Shown here: piece by piece, positions 1-5,285 of the stretch
Layout: each line of letters opens with the position of its first letter
Numbering within the stretch: the stretch's first letter is position 1
Assembly: GCA_029858755.1 (NCBI GenBank)
Contig: JAOUEK010000172.1
Location: forward strand, 1 to 5,285
Direction of reading: 5' to 3'
Source of the DNA: Thermoleophilia bacterium
GTDB lineage: Bacteria > Actinomycetota > Thermoleophilia > Gaiellales > Gaiellaceae
Length of the DNA: 5,285 nucleotides
The notes under the pieces: model-generated
Told to the model about the DNA's origin: nothing
What the model saw: only the letters and a program-made list of their open reading frames with translations
The model's database searches: none
Position numbers and translations under genes: made by a program

Positions 1-117
1 CCCGGTCATCCCGGTCGTGAACACCGCCTCGCCGAAGACGACGCCGTCGGCGCCGACCGACCGCCCGCGGTACACGGTGCCGTCCTCCAGCGCCAGGTAC
101 CCAAGCACCTCCGTCAT
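1..117 (-). CDS. carA: Carbamoyl-phosphate synthase small subunit (glutaminase), N-terminal fragment
   Basis: This is the first 39 codons of CarA; the rest lies beyond the left window edge. CarA is the glutamine amidotransferase subunit of carbamoyl-phosphate synthase: it hydrolyses glutamine and passes ammonia to CarB, which makes carbamoyl phosphate for pyrimidine and arginine synthesis in the cytoplasm. The visible part, with LALEDGTVYRGRS near residues 8-20 followed by GEAVFTTGMTG at 29-39, is the characteristic opening of the CarA N-terminal domain (family pattern: L-L-E-D-G-x-x-F-x-G, then G-E-x-V-F-N-T-G-M-T-G). The usual Asn before T-G-M-T-G is Thr here. The catalytic Cys-His-Glu triad lies outside the window. 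The ATG at 117-115 overlaps the pyrC stop codon as ATGA, and no strong Shine-Dalgarno precedes it, so translation probably depends on coupling to pyrC. carB would be expected next downstream. Confidence 0.93.
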   Translation of the reverse strand, partial: MTEVLGYLALEDGTVYRGRSVGADGVVFGEAVFTTGMTG

Positions 118-1394
118 GCGCCGTGTACCAGCCGGCCGCCGGCGACGGTCTGCAGGACACGCCCGGTGAGCGTCTCGCCGAGCAGCCACGAGTTCACCGA
201 CCGCGACCGGAACGAGTCCTCGCGCACGACCCACTCCTCGTCCAGGTCGAGCAGCACGAGGTTCGCCTGCTCTCCGACCGCGACGCGCGGCACGGGCAGG
301 CGGAACGCCCGCGCCGGGCCGGCCGACATGCGCTCGAGGACGGTCGCCAACGGCACCGTGCCCGGGCGCACGAGCCGCGTGTTGAGAACGGCGAACGCCG
401 TCTCGAGCCCGGTCACGCCGAACGGGGCCTCCTCGAACGGGACGTCCTTCTCGTGGCGCGCGTGCGGTGCGTGGTCGGTGGCGACGCAGTCGAGCGTGCC
501 GTCGCGCAGCCCCTCCACGAGCGCGTCGCGGTCGGCGGCGGCGCGGAGGGGCGGGTTCATCTTCGTGTTGGGATCGAGAGTGCGCACGACGTCGTCGGTG
601 AGGCAGAGATGGTGCGGGGTGACCTCCGCCGTGACGAGGGTGCCGCGCGCCTTCGCCGCGCGGACGGCCTCGACGGAGGCGGCCGCCGAGACATGCATGA
701 TATGCAAAGGCCGCTGCTCGTATGCGGCCAGGGCGAGGTCGCGCTCGATCATCGTCGACTCCGCGAGCGATGGCCAGCCGGAGAGCCCGAGCGCGGCGGA
801 GACCGCGCCTTCGTGCATCTGCCCGTCGGCGGAGAGCGCCGGGTCCTCCTCGTGCAGCGCGAGCAGCGCGTCGGCGACCGTCCCGTAGCGGAGCGCGCGG
901 CGCAGCAGCCCGGCAGAGACGACGGGCCGCCCGTCGTCGGTGAACGCGACGGCGCCTGCCGCGGCCAGATCGGCCAGCTCGGCCAGCTCCTCCCCACGCT
1001 GGCCCTTCGAGATCGCCGCCATGAACCCCGTGGGCACGACCGCCTCCTCGCGGGCCCGCTCGACCAGCGCGCGCAGCACCGCCGCCGAGTCGACCACGGG
1101 CTCGGTGTTGGGCATGGCGAGGATCGCGCAGTAACCGCCGGCCGCGGCGGCCGCAGTGCCGCTCGCGATCGTCTCCTCGTCCTCACGGCCGGGCGTGCGC
1201 AGATGCACGTGCGGGTCGACGAACGCCGGGGCGATGACGCGCGCCGCCGACGTGCCGGTGAGCGGCTCGAGCGCCGCGACGACGCCGTCCTCGACCACCA
1301 CCCGCAGCGCGGCGTCGATGCCCTCGACGGGGTCGACCACGCGCCCCTCGAGGGTCAGCGTGTCGGGCGGAGCGTCCCGACGGAAGAGCGTCAT
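114..1394 (-). CDS. pyrC: Dihydroorotase (class I, zinc amidohydrolase)
   Basis: A 426-residue protein, normal length for class I dihydroorotase, which cyclises N-carbamoyl-L-aspartate to L-dihydroorotate, the third step of UMP synthesis, in the cytoplasm. All expected metal ligands are visible: His62 and His64 in DPHVHLRTPG, Asp153/Asp154 in FTDDG, His181 in LLALHEED, His234 in HIMHVS and Asp307 in ATDHAPH. The substrate-binding stretch KMNPPLR is at 278-284. A short beta-rich N-terminal segment (about 12-55) and a C-terminal one (about 370-425) complete the amidohydrolase composite fold. I chose the ATG at 1394 because the family-like sequence begins there, a GGAGGT Shine-Dalgarno (1398-1403) lies just upstream, and the ATGA overlap with the pyrB stop is typical of coupled genes. 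The frame stays open further upstream, but that extension is Arg-rich sequence antisense-free of any family resemblance and lies inside pyrB. The lack of any missing ligand argues for an active enzyme rather than a pseudo-dihydroorotase partner of PyrB. Confidence 0.97.
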   Translation of the reverse strand: MTLFRRDAPPDTLTLEGRVVDPVEGIDAALRVVVEDGVVAALEPLTGTSAARVIAPAFVDPHVHLRTPGREDEETIASGTAAAAAGGYCAILAMPNTEPVVDSAAVLRALVERAREEAVVPTGFMAAISKGQRGEELAELADLAAAGAVAFTDDGRPVVSAGLLRRALRYGTVADALLALHEEDPALSADGQMHEGAVSAALGLSGWPSLAESTMIERDLALAAYEQRPLHIMHVSAAASVEAVRAAKARGTLVTAEVTPHHLCLTDDVVRTLDPNTKMNPPLRAAADRDALVEGLRDGTLDCVATDHAPHARHEKDVPFEEAPFGVTGLETAFAVLNTRLVRPGTVPLATVLERMSAGPARAFRLPVPRVAVGEQANLVLLDLDEEWVVREDSFRSRSVNSWLLGETLTGRVLQTVAGGRLVHGA

Positions 1395-2338
1395 GCGACC
1401 TCCAGCTCGCCGGCGAGGTGCACGGGGCCGGCGGTGAGCAGGTCGTAGAGCACGGCCATGCGCACGACGAGGCCCGCCCGCACCTGGGTGGTGACGAGCG
1501 CCGCCTCGGAGTCGGCCACTCGCGGGTCGATCTCCACGCCGCGGTTCATCGGCCCGGGGTGCATCACCACCTGGCCGGCACGCACCCGTTCCGGCGTGAT
1601 CCCGTAGAGGGCCGCGTACTCGCGCAGGGACGGGACGAAGGCGGCGCCCGGGAGCATCCGCTCCTGCTGCATGCGCAGGACGTACACGACGTCCGCGTTG
1701 CCGATCGCGTCGATCTCGTACGCGACCCCGCACCCCAGCTGCTCGATGCCGGGCGGGATCAGCGTCGGCGGGCCGACGAGCGTCACCTCGGCCCCGACGA
1801 GCGCGAGCGCCTCGATCAGGGACCGGGCGACCCGCGAGTGCAGCACGTCCCCGACGACGGCGACGTGCAGCGTCTCGAGGCCGCCGACCGCCTCGCGCAT
1901 CGTGTACAGGTCGAGGAGCGCCTGGGTCGGGTGCTGGTGCTTGCCGTCTCCGGCGTTCACGACGTGGGCGTCGGTCGAGGCGGCGACGAGGTTGGCTGCG
2001 CCGATGTGCGGGTGGCGCACGACGATCACGTCGGGGTCGTACGCGCCGAGGGTGAGCGCCGTGTCGCGCAGCGACTCGCCCTTGTCGACGGAGGAGCCCG
2101 ATGCGCGCAGCGCCATCGTGTCGGCCGAGAGGCGCTTGGCGGCGAGGTCGAAGCTCGAGAGCGTGCGGGTGGACGACTCGTAGAAGAGGTTCACGACGAG
2201 ACGCCCCCGTAACGTCGGGAGCTTCTTGACCTCACGGTCCAGCGACCGCTCGAGCGCGCGTGCGGTGTCGAGGATCCGCTCGGCGTCCACCCGGGAGAGG
2301 TCGGAGATCGCGAGCAGGTGGCGCCGCCTGTCAGCCAT
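1391..2338 (-). CDS. pyrB: Aspartate carbamoyltransferase, catalytic chain
   Basis: A 315-residue aspartate transcarbamoylase catalytic chain, which transfers the carbamoyl group from carbamoyl phosphate to aspartate (second step of UMP synthesis). The carbamoyl-phosphate loop STRT is at 56-59 in FYESSTRTLSSF. The 80s-loop Ser82 and Lys86 occur in SSVDKGES. Arg108 (VVRHP), His136 and Gln139 (HPTQ), Arg169 (HSRVARS), Arg222 and Gln224 (LRMQQERM) and the HPGPMNRG loop at 260-267 align with the E. coli active-site residues, so the enzyme should be active. Small departures from the common form are HPHIGAAN where many homologues have HPxxGA, and QVRAGLVVRM at 285-294 where QVxNGVxVRM is usual. The ATG at 2338 has an AGGAGG Shine-Dalgarno at 2345-2350 with a 6-base spacer and overlaps the end of pyrR by 8 bp (ATGGCTGA). 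The stop overlaps the pyrC start by 4 bp. No regulatory pyrI gene is visible, in line with bacteria that use PyrR for control. Confidence 0.97.
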   Translation of the reverse strand: MADRRRHLLAISDLSRVDAERILDTARALERSLDREVKKLPTLRGRLVVNLFYESSTRTLSSFDLAAKRLSADTMALRASGSSVDKGESLRDTALTLGAYDPDVIVVRHPHIGAANLVAASTDAHVVNAGDGKHQHPTQALLDLYTMREAVGGLETLHVAVVGDVLHSRVARSLIEALALVGAEVTLVGPPTLIPPGIEQLGCGVAYEIDAIGNADVVYVLRMQQERMLPGAAFVPSLREYAALYGITPERVRAGQVVMHPGPMNRGVEIDPRVADSEAALVTTQVRAGLVVRMAVLYDLLTAGPVHLAGELEVA

Positions 2339-2927
2339 GTCTCGCCTCCTCGGGTGCCGCCAGGAGCAACACGCGGTCCTCCCCGTCGGGGTCTGCGAGC
2401 TCGACCTGAACGCGCTCGGTGCGTGCGGTGGGGAGGTTCTTGCCCACGTAGTCGGGGCGGATGGGGAGCTCCCGGTGGCCGCGGTCGACGAGCACCGCCA
2501 GCTGCACGCGGTCGGGCCGCCCGTACTCGAGCAGGGCGTCGATCGCCGCGCGGATCGTGCGCCCGGTGTAGAGGACGTCGTCGACGAGGATCAACGTCCT
2601 GCCGTGCACGGGGAAGTCGAGCTCCGTGCCGTGCACGACGGGCTGCGCGAGGCGCGGAGTGCCCCCTGCCCGCACCGACACGTCGTCGCGGTGGAAGGTG
2701 ATGTCGACGGCGCCCTGCGCCACGTCGACTCCGCACCGCTCGCGCACCAGCTCGCCGAGCCGACGCGCGAGGGGCACGCCGCGCGTGTGGATGCCGACGA
2801 GGGCGACGCGCTCGAGGTCGTCGTTCCGCTCGATGATCTCGTGCGCGATGCGCGCCAGCGTACGGGCGACGGACTCGGCGTCGAGGATCGTGCGCGACAC
2901 GGCGTCGCGCGGGGGCGAATCGGTCAT
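2331..2927 (-). CDS. pyrR: Bifunctional pyrimidine operon regulator / uracil phosphoribosyltransferase PyrR
   Basis: A 198-residue PyrR, slightly longer than the usual 180 or so because of extra residues at the C-terminus. PyrR is an RNA-binding protein that senses UMP/UTP against PRPP and represses pyrimidine genes; many members also keep weak uracil phosphoribosyltransferase activity. The type I phosphoribosyltransferase fold shows GIHTRG at 45-50, the family stretch DITFHRDD at 75-82, the PRPP-binding motif LILVDDVLYTGRTIRAA at 112-128, and the PyrR-typical LPIRPDYVGKNLPT at 154-167. The ATG at 2927 follows AAGGAG (2932-2937) with a short 4-base spacer. First gene of the operon; its own leader carries a hairpin that matches the PyrR target (see the 2932-2966 entry), which strongly suggests autoregulation. 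The stop codon overlaps the pyrB start, so repression of pyrR translation would spread downstream by coupling. Confidence 0.96.
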   Translation of the reverse strand: MTDSPPRDAVSRTILDAESVARTLARIAHEIIERNDDLERVALVGIHTRGVPLARRLGELVRERCGVDVAQGAVDITFHRDDVSVRAGGTPRLAQPVVHGTELDFPVHGRTLILVDDVLYTGRTIRAAIDALLEYGRPDRVQLAVLVDRGHRELPIRPDYVGKNLPTARTERVQVELADPDGEDRVLLLAAPEEARHG

Positions 2928-2931
2928 GCAA

Positions 2932-2966
2932 CTCCTTCCCGGCCTCGCTGGACCGGCTTAAAGGGG
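2932..2966 (-). promoter_or_regulatory. PyrR-binding leader hairpin overlapping the pyrR Shine-Dalgarno
   Basis: Read as RNA on the minus strand, CCGGUC (2956-2951) pairs with GGCCGG (2944-2939) in six base pairs, including one U-G, and closes the hexaloop CAGCGA (2950-2945). The core UCCAGCGAGG matches the PyrR-recognised loop of known pyr leaders (UCCAGNGAGG). Below it is an asymmetric internal loop (UAAG at 2960-2957 opposite G2938), also a feature of the known elements. A lower stem follows: CCUU (2964-2961) pairs with AAGG (2937-2934), then a C-A mismatch and a C-G pair (2966-2932). The lower 3' strand is the pyrR Shine-Dalgarno AAGGAG itself. Inference: PyrR bound with uridine nucleotide stabilises the fold and blocks ribosome entry, as described for mycobacterial pyrR leaders, rather than working by transcription attenuation. 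No U-tract terminator fits in the short gap before the ATG. Motif and pairings are seen directly; the function is inferred. Confidence 0.85.
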
Positions 2967-2974
2967 ACGACGCG

Positions 2975-3003
2975 AGTGTACCGCGGGCCGATGACGACCC
3001 ACA
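2975..3003 (-). promoter_or_regulatory. Candidate pyr operon promoter
   Basis: On the minus strand a TACACT hexamer (2980-2975) matches four of six positions of the TATAAT -10 consensus, including the key T-A and final T. Transcription would then start near 2968, placing the first transcribed bases immediately in front of the PyrR-binding hairpin and giving a leader of about 40 nt. A -35 box is poor: with a 17-base spacer the hexamer is TGTGGG (3003-2998), which shares little with TTGACA. The spacing relative to the hairpin is the best argument for it. Weak -35 boxes are common in high-GC actinobacteria. Confidence 0.4.
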
Positions 3004-5048
3004 CACTGCTCTGTGAATCCGGCACGCTGTCGGGCGTGAGCTCGACGGGACGCCGTACCACGCTGCTGCTCGGCGTGCTCGTCGTGGGCTCGGCGGCGAT
3101 CCGACTGGTCGCGAGCAACGGCGCCACGATCCCCTGGATCACCCCCGACGAGGTCGTCTACGCCCTGACGGGCGAGTCCCTGTGGGAGCACGGGACGCTG
3201 ACGATCCGCGGGCTCGCCGCCCCGTACACCAGCCTGCTGACGCCGGCGATCGTCGGAGCCCCGATCGCTGCGCTCGGCCTCGACGGAGGCATCGGCGTGG
3301 CGCAGGCGCTCCAGTCCCTGGTGATGGCGACCGCGGCGATCCCGGTCTTCCTCTGGGCCCGGCGGCTCACGTCGCAGGGCTGGGCGGCCCTCGCCGCCGT
3401 GCTCACGCTGCTCGTCCCCGGGCTCGCCTATGGCGGGCTGCTGATGACCGAGGCCGCGTTCTACCCGTTCGCCGTCGCCTCGCTCGCCACCGGCACGCTG
3501 GTGTTGGAGCGCCCGACGCTGCTGCGCCAGGGCGCGTTCTTCGGGCTGGTCACGCTCGCGGCCACTGTGCGCATGCAGGCACTCGTGCTCGTGCCCGCAC
3601 TCCTGCTGGCGGCCGTCGTCCACGCGCGCATCACCCGCTCCTGGAGCGTCGCGCGCGCGCTCGCGCCGGTCGGCGTGCTGGCGCTTGTCGGAGGCGTCGG
3701 CGTCGCGACGGCTGTCGCGGCCGGGTCGGGATCTCTCTGGGAGAGCCTGCTGGGCGCGTACCAGCCGGTGGTGGAGACGTCGACCTCGACGCTCGGCGTG
3801 ATCGGCGCGATCGGCGTGCATGCGGTCGGCATCGCGCTGGTCTCGCTCGCCCTACCGCTCGTGGGCAGCGTCGTCGTGTGCGTGGATGCGCTGCGCAAGC
3901 GCGTCACCGGCCCGCGTGCAGCCTACGCGGCGATCGCGGTCGGCTACGTGCCGTTGCTCGTGCTGCAGGTGGCGGCGTTCTCGGCGCAGAACGTCGGGTA
4001 TCTGTCGCAGCGGTACCTGCTGACCGCGGCGCCGGTGCTGTTCGTCGGCTTCGCCGCGTGGCTCGGGGCCGGCGCGCCGCGGCCGCGCAGGGTCGTCGGC
4101 GTCACGGTTGCCTTCGTGGTCGTCGGTGCCGCGCTCGCTCCCGTCGACGAACTCGTGCCCGGCACCGGGGTCCAGGACGCGCTCTGGACGACGTGGCTCC
4201 AGGGGACGGCCGCCGAGTCGCAGTGGGCGGCCCGTGCCGTGCTGGTGGCCGTGGCAGCGGCGCTGCTGGCGGTGCTGCTCGTGCCGCGCCGTCGCCTCCC
4301 GGCCGCGTGCGCGGCGGTCGTCGTCGTCGGGCTCGCCGCCGTCTCCGTCGATGCGACCCGCACGGTCGTCCGCGAGTCCGACGTGCGGCAGACGCTGTTG
4401 GCGGGTGCCGCGGACCCGACGTGGATCGCTTCCCGGTACGCGCCGGTGACGCTGCTGGCGACCGGCGATCATCCGCCGGCGACCGTGGCGCGGACGTTCT
4501 TCTGGAACCCGGCCGTCAGGAGCACGGTCCGGCTCCCCGACGTCGACGTGACCGTGCCTCCGTCGCCACCGGTCGTGGAGATCGGCCGTGACGGGGTCGT
4601 GCGGGCAGCGGACGGGTCGCCGCTCGGTGCGCAGAGCGTGCTCACGCCGGCGACCGTGACGCTCGCGGGCGCGCTCGTCGGGCAGCGCCTCGACCCGGCC
4701 GCGCAGGTGCCCGGGTGGCGCCTGTGGAGGGCGGAGCAGCCGGTTCGCGTGACCACGAGGGTGATCGGCGCTCTGCCCAACGGCGACTTCACCGGCGAGC
4801 TCACGGTCCTCGCGCCCGGCTGCGGTCAGGGGGCCCTGGAGCTGACGCTGCTCGGCAAGAGCGGCGATCCGATCTCGGTCACCGTGGACGGCATCCCGTG
4901 GGGCGAGCTGCAAGCGCCGGACGGCGTCGTCGTGCGCGCCCGCGTGCCGGCGCCCCCGTATGCGAACGCCGACCATACGTGCGTCTTCGTCCTCGCCACC
5001 GACGGCTACACGGGCTCGACGCGGATCGAGTACGTCGCCGCCGGCTAG
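2991..5048 (+). CDS. Polytopic membrane protein, probable GT-C-fold glycosyltransferase with C-terminal soluble domain
   Basis: About 685 residues. From the ATG, roughly 13 hydrophobic spans are visible between residues 23 and 452 (first 23-42; others near 104-122, 130-150, 153-172, 222-245, 266-294, 311-330, 341-360, 366-384, 412-431 and 436-452). WITPDEVVY at 49-57 follows the first span; an acidic Asp-Glu at this place is typical of GT-C glycosyltransferases (ArnT/PMT-like), which use lipid-linked sugars on the outer face of the membrane. Residues 455-685 form a soluble, beta-rich tail that I do not recognise, with only two cysteines (611 and 664) that could form a disulfide if exported. 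Substrate unknown; cell-envelope or exopolysaccharide glycosylation is an inference. Start is uncertain: ATG 2991 and GTG 3036 are in frame and both lack a clear Shine-Dalgarno, while GTG 2976 has a GGGGA stretch upstream. GTG 3036 would leave a cleaner promoter for pyrR. Divergent from the pyr operon, convergent with the next gene. Not obviously linked to pyrimidines. Confidence 0.8.
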   Translation: MTTHTLLCESGTLSGVSSTGRRTTLLLGVLVVGSAAIRLVASNGATIPWITPDEVVYALTGESLWEHGTLTIRGLAAPYTSLLTPAIVGAPIAALGLDGGIGVAQALQSLVMATAAIPVFLWARRLTSQGWAALAAVLTLLVPGLAYGGLLMTEAAFYPFAVASLATGTLVLERPTLLRQGAFFGLVTLAATVRMQALVLVPALLLAAVVHARITRSWSVARALAPVGVLALVGGVGVATAVAAGSGSLWESLLGAYQPVVETSTSTLGVIGAIGVHAVGIALVSLALPLVGSVVVCVDALRKRVTGPRAAYAAIAVGYVPLLVLQVAAFSAQNVGYLSQRYLLTAAPVLFVGFAAWLGAGAPRPRRVVGVTVAFVVVGAALAPVDELVPGTGVQDALWTTWLQGTAAESQWAARAVLVAVAAALLAVLLVPRRRLPAACAAVVVVGLAAVSVDATRTVVRESDVRQTLLAGAADPTWIASRYAPVTLLATGDHPPATVARTFFWNPAVRSTVRLPDVDVTVPPSPPVVEIGRDGVVRAADGSPLGAQSVLTPATVTLAGALVGQRLDPAAQVPGWRLWRAEQPVRVTTRVIGALPNGDFTGELTVLAPGCGQGALELTLLGKSGDPISVTVDGIPWGELQAPDGVVVRARVPAPPYANADHTCVFVLATDGYTGSTRIEYVAAG

Positions 5049-5285
5049 CGAGCCCGGGTTGCACCCCGCTCCGCGACGACGACCAGTTGCTCGAGACGCG
5101 AGGTCACCTGCTCCGGGAGCTCGCGCTCGGCCCGTGCGATGCCGTCTCGCACCTCCTCTGCGTCGAGCAGGTCGAAGGTGGAGATGTGGCGGCCGCGGAG
5201 GCGCTCGAGCGCCGTCACGCGGTCGATCACGACGTCGTCGGCGACGGCGACCGCCCGGACGCCGGAGAAGCCCGCCGCCTCGAGC
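5045..5285 (-). CDS. Probable SAM-dependent methyltransferase, C-terminal fragment
   Basis: The last 79 residues of a protein that enters from the right window edge; the frame is open to the boundary, so the internal GTG at 5230 is not taken as the start. The visible part begins LEAAGFSGVRAVAVADD, the usual late beta-strand/helix pattern of class I methyltransferases, in which a helix ending in AGF leads into the strand before the last ones. It continues through RLRGRHISTFDLL and GIARAERELPE to a final strand LEQLVVVAERG. That arrangement resembles actinobacterial small-molecule methyltransferases (type 11 group). The SAM-binding glycine motif would be in the missing N-terminal part, so the family call rests on the tail alone and the substrate cannot be guessed. 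Its TAG stop (5047-5045) interlocks with the TAG of the plus-strand membrane protein through a shared CTAG. No terminator hairpin is evident at the convergence. Confidence 0.65.
   Translation of the reverse strand, partial: LEAAGFSGVRAVAVADDVVIDRVTALERLRGRHISTFDLLDAEEVRDGIARAERELPEQVTSRLEQLVVVAERGATRAR

Noticed and set aside
123..1448. Long open frames on the plus strand opposite pyrC and pyrB (for example 123-1448 and 1418-2212).
   Set aside because: They are Arg-rich, have no family resemblance and lie antisense to clearly functional enzymes; GC-rich DNA yields such stop-free shadows routinely.
1395..1733. A 113-residue N-terminal extension of pyrC.
   Set aside because: It lies inside pyrB, is of shadow composition, and the family-like sequence with a Shine-Dalgarno and ATGA overlap begins at 1394.
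2928..2970. A classical transcription attenuator (terminator plus anti-terminator) in the pyrR leader.
   Set aside because: The leader before the ATG is only about 40 nt long if the candidate promoter is right, and no second hairpin with a U-tract is present.
63..2988. A 13-base sequence, GCCCGCGGTACAC, occurs at 63-75 and in inverted orientation at 2976-2988.
   Set aside because: One copy is ordinary carA coding sequence and the other lies at the pyr promoter. In a GC-rich 5 kb window a single match of this length is expected about by chance, and there is no further similarity on either side.
2226..2990. An extension of the membrane protein frame upstream across pyrR.
   Set aside because: The upstream part is antisense to pyrR, is not hydrophobic and has the composition of a shadow frame; real membrane-protein character begins after about 3050.
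5045..5230. A stand-alone 61-residue small protein starting at GTG 5230.
   Set aside because: The same frame stays open to the window edge and the upstream residues continue the methyltransferase-like pattern, so this is the tail of a larger gene.

Overview
The window is a GC-rich (by eye about 70%) bacterial chromosome segment with almost no non-coding DNA. Gene content and order (pyrR-pyrB-pyrC-carA with start/stop overlaps), an actinobacterial-style PyrR and a large multi-spanning membrane protein with an Ala/Val-rich core point to a high-GC actinobacterium. A Thermoleophilia-like lineage is my guess from general resemblance, not something the sequence proves. No rRNA, tRNA, CRISPR, IS element or phage gene is visible.

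Layout. Positions 1-2927, minus strand: the front of a de novo pyrimidine (UMP) operon, transcribed right to left as pyrR (regulator), pyrB (aspartate carbamoyltransferase), pyrC (dihydroorotase) and carA (carbamoyl-phosphate synthase small subunit, cut by the left window edge after 39 residues). Every junction is an overlap (8, 4 and 4 bp), so the genes are very probably translated in a coupled way from one mRNA. Positions 2928-2990: a short divergent intergenic stretch holding the control region. It contains a candidate -10 box and, directly in front of pyrR, a stem-loop whose hexaloop and closing stem match the PyrR-binding element known from Bacillus and mycobacteria. Its lower stem pairs with the pyrR Shine-Dalgarno sequence.

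Positions 2991-5048, plus strand: a large polytopic membrane protein with the look of a GT-C-fold glycosyltransferase (a Pro-Asp-Glu motif just after the first membrane span, roughly 13 spans) followed by a C-terminal soluble domain of about 230 residues that I do not recognise. Positions 5045-5285, minus strand: the C-terminal 79 residues of a probable SAM-dependent methyltransferase entering from the right edge. These last two genes converge and share a CTAG palindrome that supplies the stop codon on both strands.

How it works together: carA (with carB presumably beyond the left edge) makes carbamoyl phosphate, PyrB condenses it with aspartate, and PyrC closes the ring to dihydroorotate. 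PyrR probably senses uridine nucleotides and binds the leader hairpin to shut off translation of its own gene and, through coupling, the rest of the operon. The membrane protein and the methyltransferase have no evident link to pyrimidine synthesis. The most rewarding item in the window is the PyrR leader RNA; I did not find a convincing wholly new system.
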